Source: RBG-16-66-20 sp040752005 (GTDB lineage: Bacteria; Pseudomonadota; Gammaproteobacteria; Burkholderiales; SG8-39). Taken from it: a DNA stretch of 64,000 bases. Each line of letters begins with the position of its first letter. Position 1 is the first letter of the stretch. Under the pieces are notes generated by a model. That model did not search any database and was not told the DNA's origin. It saw only the letters and a list, made by a program, of their open reading frames with translations. The DNA lies in NCBI GenBank assembly GCA_040752005.1, contig JBFMFX010000021.1, positions 4,388 to 68,387 on the forward strand, given 5' to 3'. Positions 61,473 through 64,000 of the stretch are shown in pieces. A program made the translations under genes and the position numbers.

Positions 61473-62441
61473 ATGACGCGTTTCGTGATGGCGGTGCTGT
61501 CGTTTCTGCTCATGGGAGCGGCTGCGTTTGCGCAGACGCAGGCCTGGCCGGCGCGTTCGCTGCGCCTGATCGTTCCGTATCCGCCGGGCTCCACGCCCGA
61601 CATCGTCGGCCGCACCCTCGCCACCGGTCTGCAGGAGGCGTTCGGGCAGCCGGTGGTGGTCGAAAATCGCACCGGTGCCGGCGGCAACATCGGTGCCGAG
61701 GCCGTGGCGAAGGCGGCGCCCGACGGCCATACGCTGCTCATCGGCATCAACGGGCCGGCGGCGATCAACAAGTACCTCTACAAGAACCTGCCCTACGACT
61801 CCGACCGCGATCTGGTTCCGGTTTCGCTGCTCGCATCGGCCCCGCAGATGCTGGTGATCTCGCCGTCGGTTCCGGTCTCCGACTTCAAGGGGTTCATCGA
61901 GCACGTGCGCCGCAATCCGGGACGCCTGTCGTACGCTTCCGTAGGCGGAGGAAGCGCCTCGCACCTCACGATGGAGCTGCTCAAGAGCGAAGCAAAGCTG
62001 TTCATCGTGCACATCCCGTACCGCGGCTTTCCGCCGGCCGTGACCGACATGCTGGCGGGCAACATCCAGGCGATGTTCGCGATCATCCCGGCAGTGCTGC
62101 CACACGTGAAGGCGGGCAAAATGCGGGCGCTCGCGGTGACGGCGCTCAGGCGCAGCGAGCTTGCGCCCGAAGTGCCCAGCGTCGGCGAGCTGGGGTATCC
62201 GCAGCTCGAGTCGCTCGCCTGGATCGGGCTGCTCGCGCCCGCCGGCACCCCGGCGCCGGTGCTCGCGCGCCTGAACGCCGAGGCGGTGAAGACGGTGCGG
62301 GCGGCGGCGACCCGGGAGTCCCTGGCGCGCCAGGGCTTCGATGTTGTCGGCAGCTCGCAAGCGGAATTCTCGGCTTGGATCAAGGCCGAACAGGCGAAGT
62401 GGTCCCGGGTGATCGCCGTAAGCGGCGCAACGCCCGATTGA
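61473..62441 (+). CDS. Bug-family (TctC-like) tripartite tricarboxylate transporter substrate-binding protein (322 aa)
   Basis: Signal peptide MTRFVMAVLSFLLMGAAAFA, then 'WPARSLRLIVPYPPGSTPDIVGRTLA' (in part, about residues 25-50) and 'VVVENRTGAGGNIGAEAVAKA' (about 61), the hallmarks of the Bug family greatly expanded in Burkholderiales. ATG 61473 is preferred because AAGGA lies 7 bases upstream; ATG 61467, which overlaps the permease stop, would be too close. No tctA/tctB membrane genes are nearby, as is common for orphan Bug proteins. Confidence 0.9.
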   Translation: MTRFVMAVLSFLLMGAAAFAQTQAWPARSLRLIVPYPPGSTPDIVGRTLATGLQEAFGQPVVVENRTGAGGNIGAEAVAKAAPDGHTLLIGINGPAAINKYLYKNLPYDSDRDLVPVSLLASAPQMLVISPSVPVSDFKGFIEHVRRNPGRLSYASVGGGSASHLTMELLKSEAKLFIVHIPYRGFPPAVTDMLAGNIQAMFAIIPAVLPHVKAGKMRALAVTALRRSELAPEVPSVGELGYPQLESLAWIGLLAPAGTPAPVLARLNAEAVKTVRAAATRESLARQGFDVVGSSQAEFSAWIKAEQAKWSRVIAVSGATPD

Positions 62442-62463
62442 CCGCCTCTGGGGCGACGATTTA

Positions 62464-62493
62464 TTGACATTGCCCTGCGTTCCTTTCTATAAT
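62464..62493 (+). promoter_or_regulatory. Strong sigma-70 promoter for tRNA-fMet and the rRNA operon
   Basis: Consensus -35 TTGACA (62464-62469), an 18-base spacer and consensus -10 TATAAT (62488-62493), with a GC-rich stretch after the -10 as expected for a stringently controlled promoter. Transcription should begin about 12 bases before the tRNA. Confidence 0.85.
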
Positions 62494-62511
62494 CGCAGGC
62501 TCGATTCCGGA

Positions 62512-62588
62512 CGCGGGGTGGAGCAGTCTGGCAGCTCGTCGGGCTCATAACCCGAAGGTCAGAGGTTCAAATCCTCTCCCCGCAACCA
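62512..62588 (+). tRNA. Initiator tRNA-Met (CAU)
   Basis: 77 bases with encoded CCA. The first base C1 faces A72 (unpaired end, ending GCA-A-CCA). The anticodon arm is CGGGCTCATAACCCG with three G:C pairs and anticodon CAT. The T-arm is GAGG-TTCAAAT-CCTC. These are the initiator-specific features. Confidence 0.96.
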
Positions 62589-62604
62589 GATCCCGTCCGG
62601 ATCC

Positions 62605-62615
62605 GCTCTTTAACA
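62605..62615 (+). promoter_or_regulatory. boxA antitermination element of the rRNA leader
   Basis: GCTCTTTAACA, followed by ATT, matches the NusB/NusE-binding boxA of rRNA leaders. It lies 16 bases after tRNA-fMet and about 130 bases before 16S. The remaining leader (62616-62747) has no gene. Confidence 0.85.
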
Positions 62616-62747
62616 ATTCGCAGCCGATAGGTGTGGGCGCTCGATGCGGAAGGCCATGCATCTGGTGCCCGCACGAAGTCACGAAGCATTCGCAACAAAG
62701 CCTCGTTTACTTTGAGCGGGCGGAAGTACTCGCAGTAAACAGAGATT

Positions 62748-64000
<1,253 letters not shown>

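Overview
The window is a very GC-rich chromosomal segment of a betaproteobacterium (Burkholderiales/Nitrosomonadales grade). The partial 16S rRNA gene at the right end has betaproteobacterial signatures. Two layouts agree with this: a TCA/methylcitrate supercluster (mdh divergent from sdhCDAB-sdhE-gltA-sucAB-lpd), and a protocatechuate 4,5-cleavage cluster. No phage, insertion sequence, integrase or CRISPR array was seen; coding density is very high and most neighbouring genes overlap by 4 bases (ATGA/GTGA).

Layout. 0-3.6 kb: end of an AttEFGH-like ABC exporter (ATPase tail, fused FtsX-type permease, Tat-exported AttH). 3.6-10.7 kb (minus strand): DMT transporter - LysR regulator - LysR-box palindrome - ModA-like protein - ligJ - ligK remnant - ligI - ligA - ligB - ligC, the protocatechuate 4,5-cleavage pathway with its aldolase gene reduced to two ends. 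10.7-15.6 kb: alpha/beta hydrolase, class II aldolase, dusA, an LprI-like secreted protein, a ketopantoate-reductase-like gene and msrA. 15.7-23.1 kb (minus): mdh-prpB-prpC-DUF3460-prpD-acnA. 23.1-33.5 kb (plus): sdhCDAB, sdhE, gltA, sucA, sucB, lpd. 33.5-35.5 kb: DMT transporter and zapE. 35.5-42.4 kb: a signalling block with a small membrane protein, an SLC5-type symporter/histidine kinase, a stand-alone receiver, a degenerate histidine kinase fused to a DEDDh exonuclease, and a CBS/DUF294 nucleotidyltransferase-like protein. 42.4-45.7 kb: acuI-prpE, then gene debris. 45.7-50.5 kb (minus): class I fumarase, MFS transporter, HMG-CoA-lyase family protein and CoA-transferase. 50.6-55.4 kb: acs, a small membrane protein, and a DUF4212/symporter pair. 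55.4-58.8 kb: TPR protein, tRNA-Ser(GGA), SRP RNA, dnaX-ybaB-recR. 58.8-62.4 kb: NitT/TauT-type ABC importer plus a Bug-family binding protein. 62.4-64 kb: strong promoter, initiator tRNA, boxA and the 16S rRNA gene, cut by the window end.

How it fits together. Lignin-derived aromatics (protocatechuate) would yield pyruvate and oxaloacetate if the aldolase step is supplied elsewhere. Propionate or acrylate would enter through AcuI/PrpE and the methylcitrate cycle. Acetate would enter through a symporter and Acs. All feed the TCA enzymes encoded here. The symporter-kinase block resembles CrbS/CbrA-type carbon sensing and is a candidate regulator of this short-chain-acid metabolism.

Most notable items: the pseudo-kinase/exonuclease fusion and its module; the internally deleted ligK aldolase gene; a perfect GCTAT-N11-ATAGC operator; several genes with a -10-like hexamer only 6-9 bases before the start codon (candidate leaderless mRNAs); and an EF-hand loop in the acetate-type symporter.
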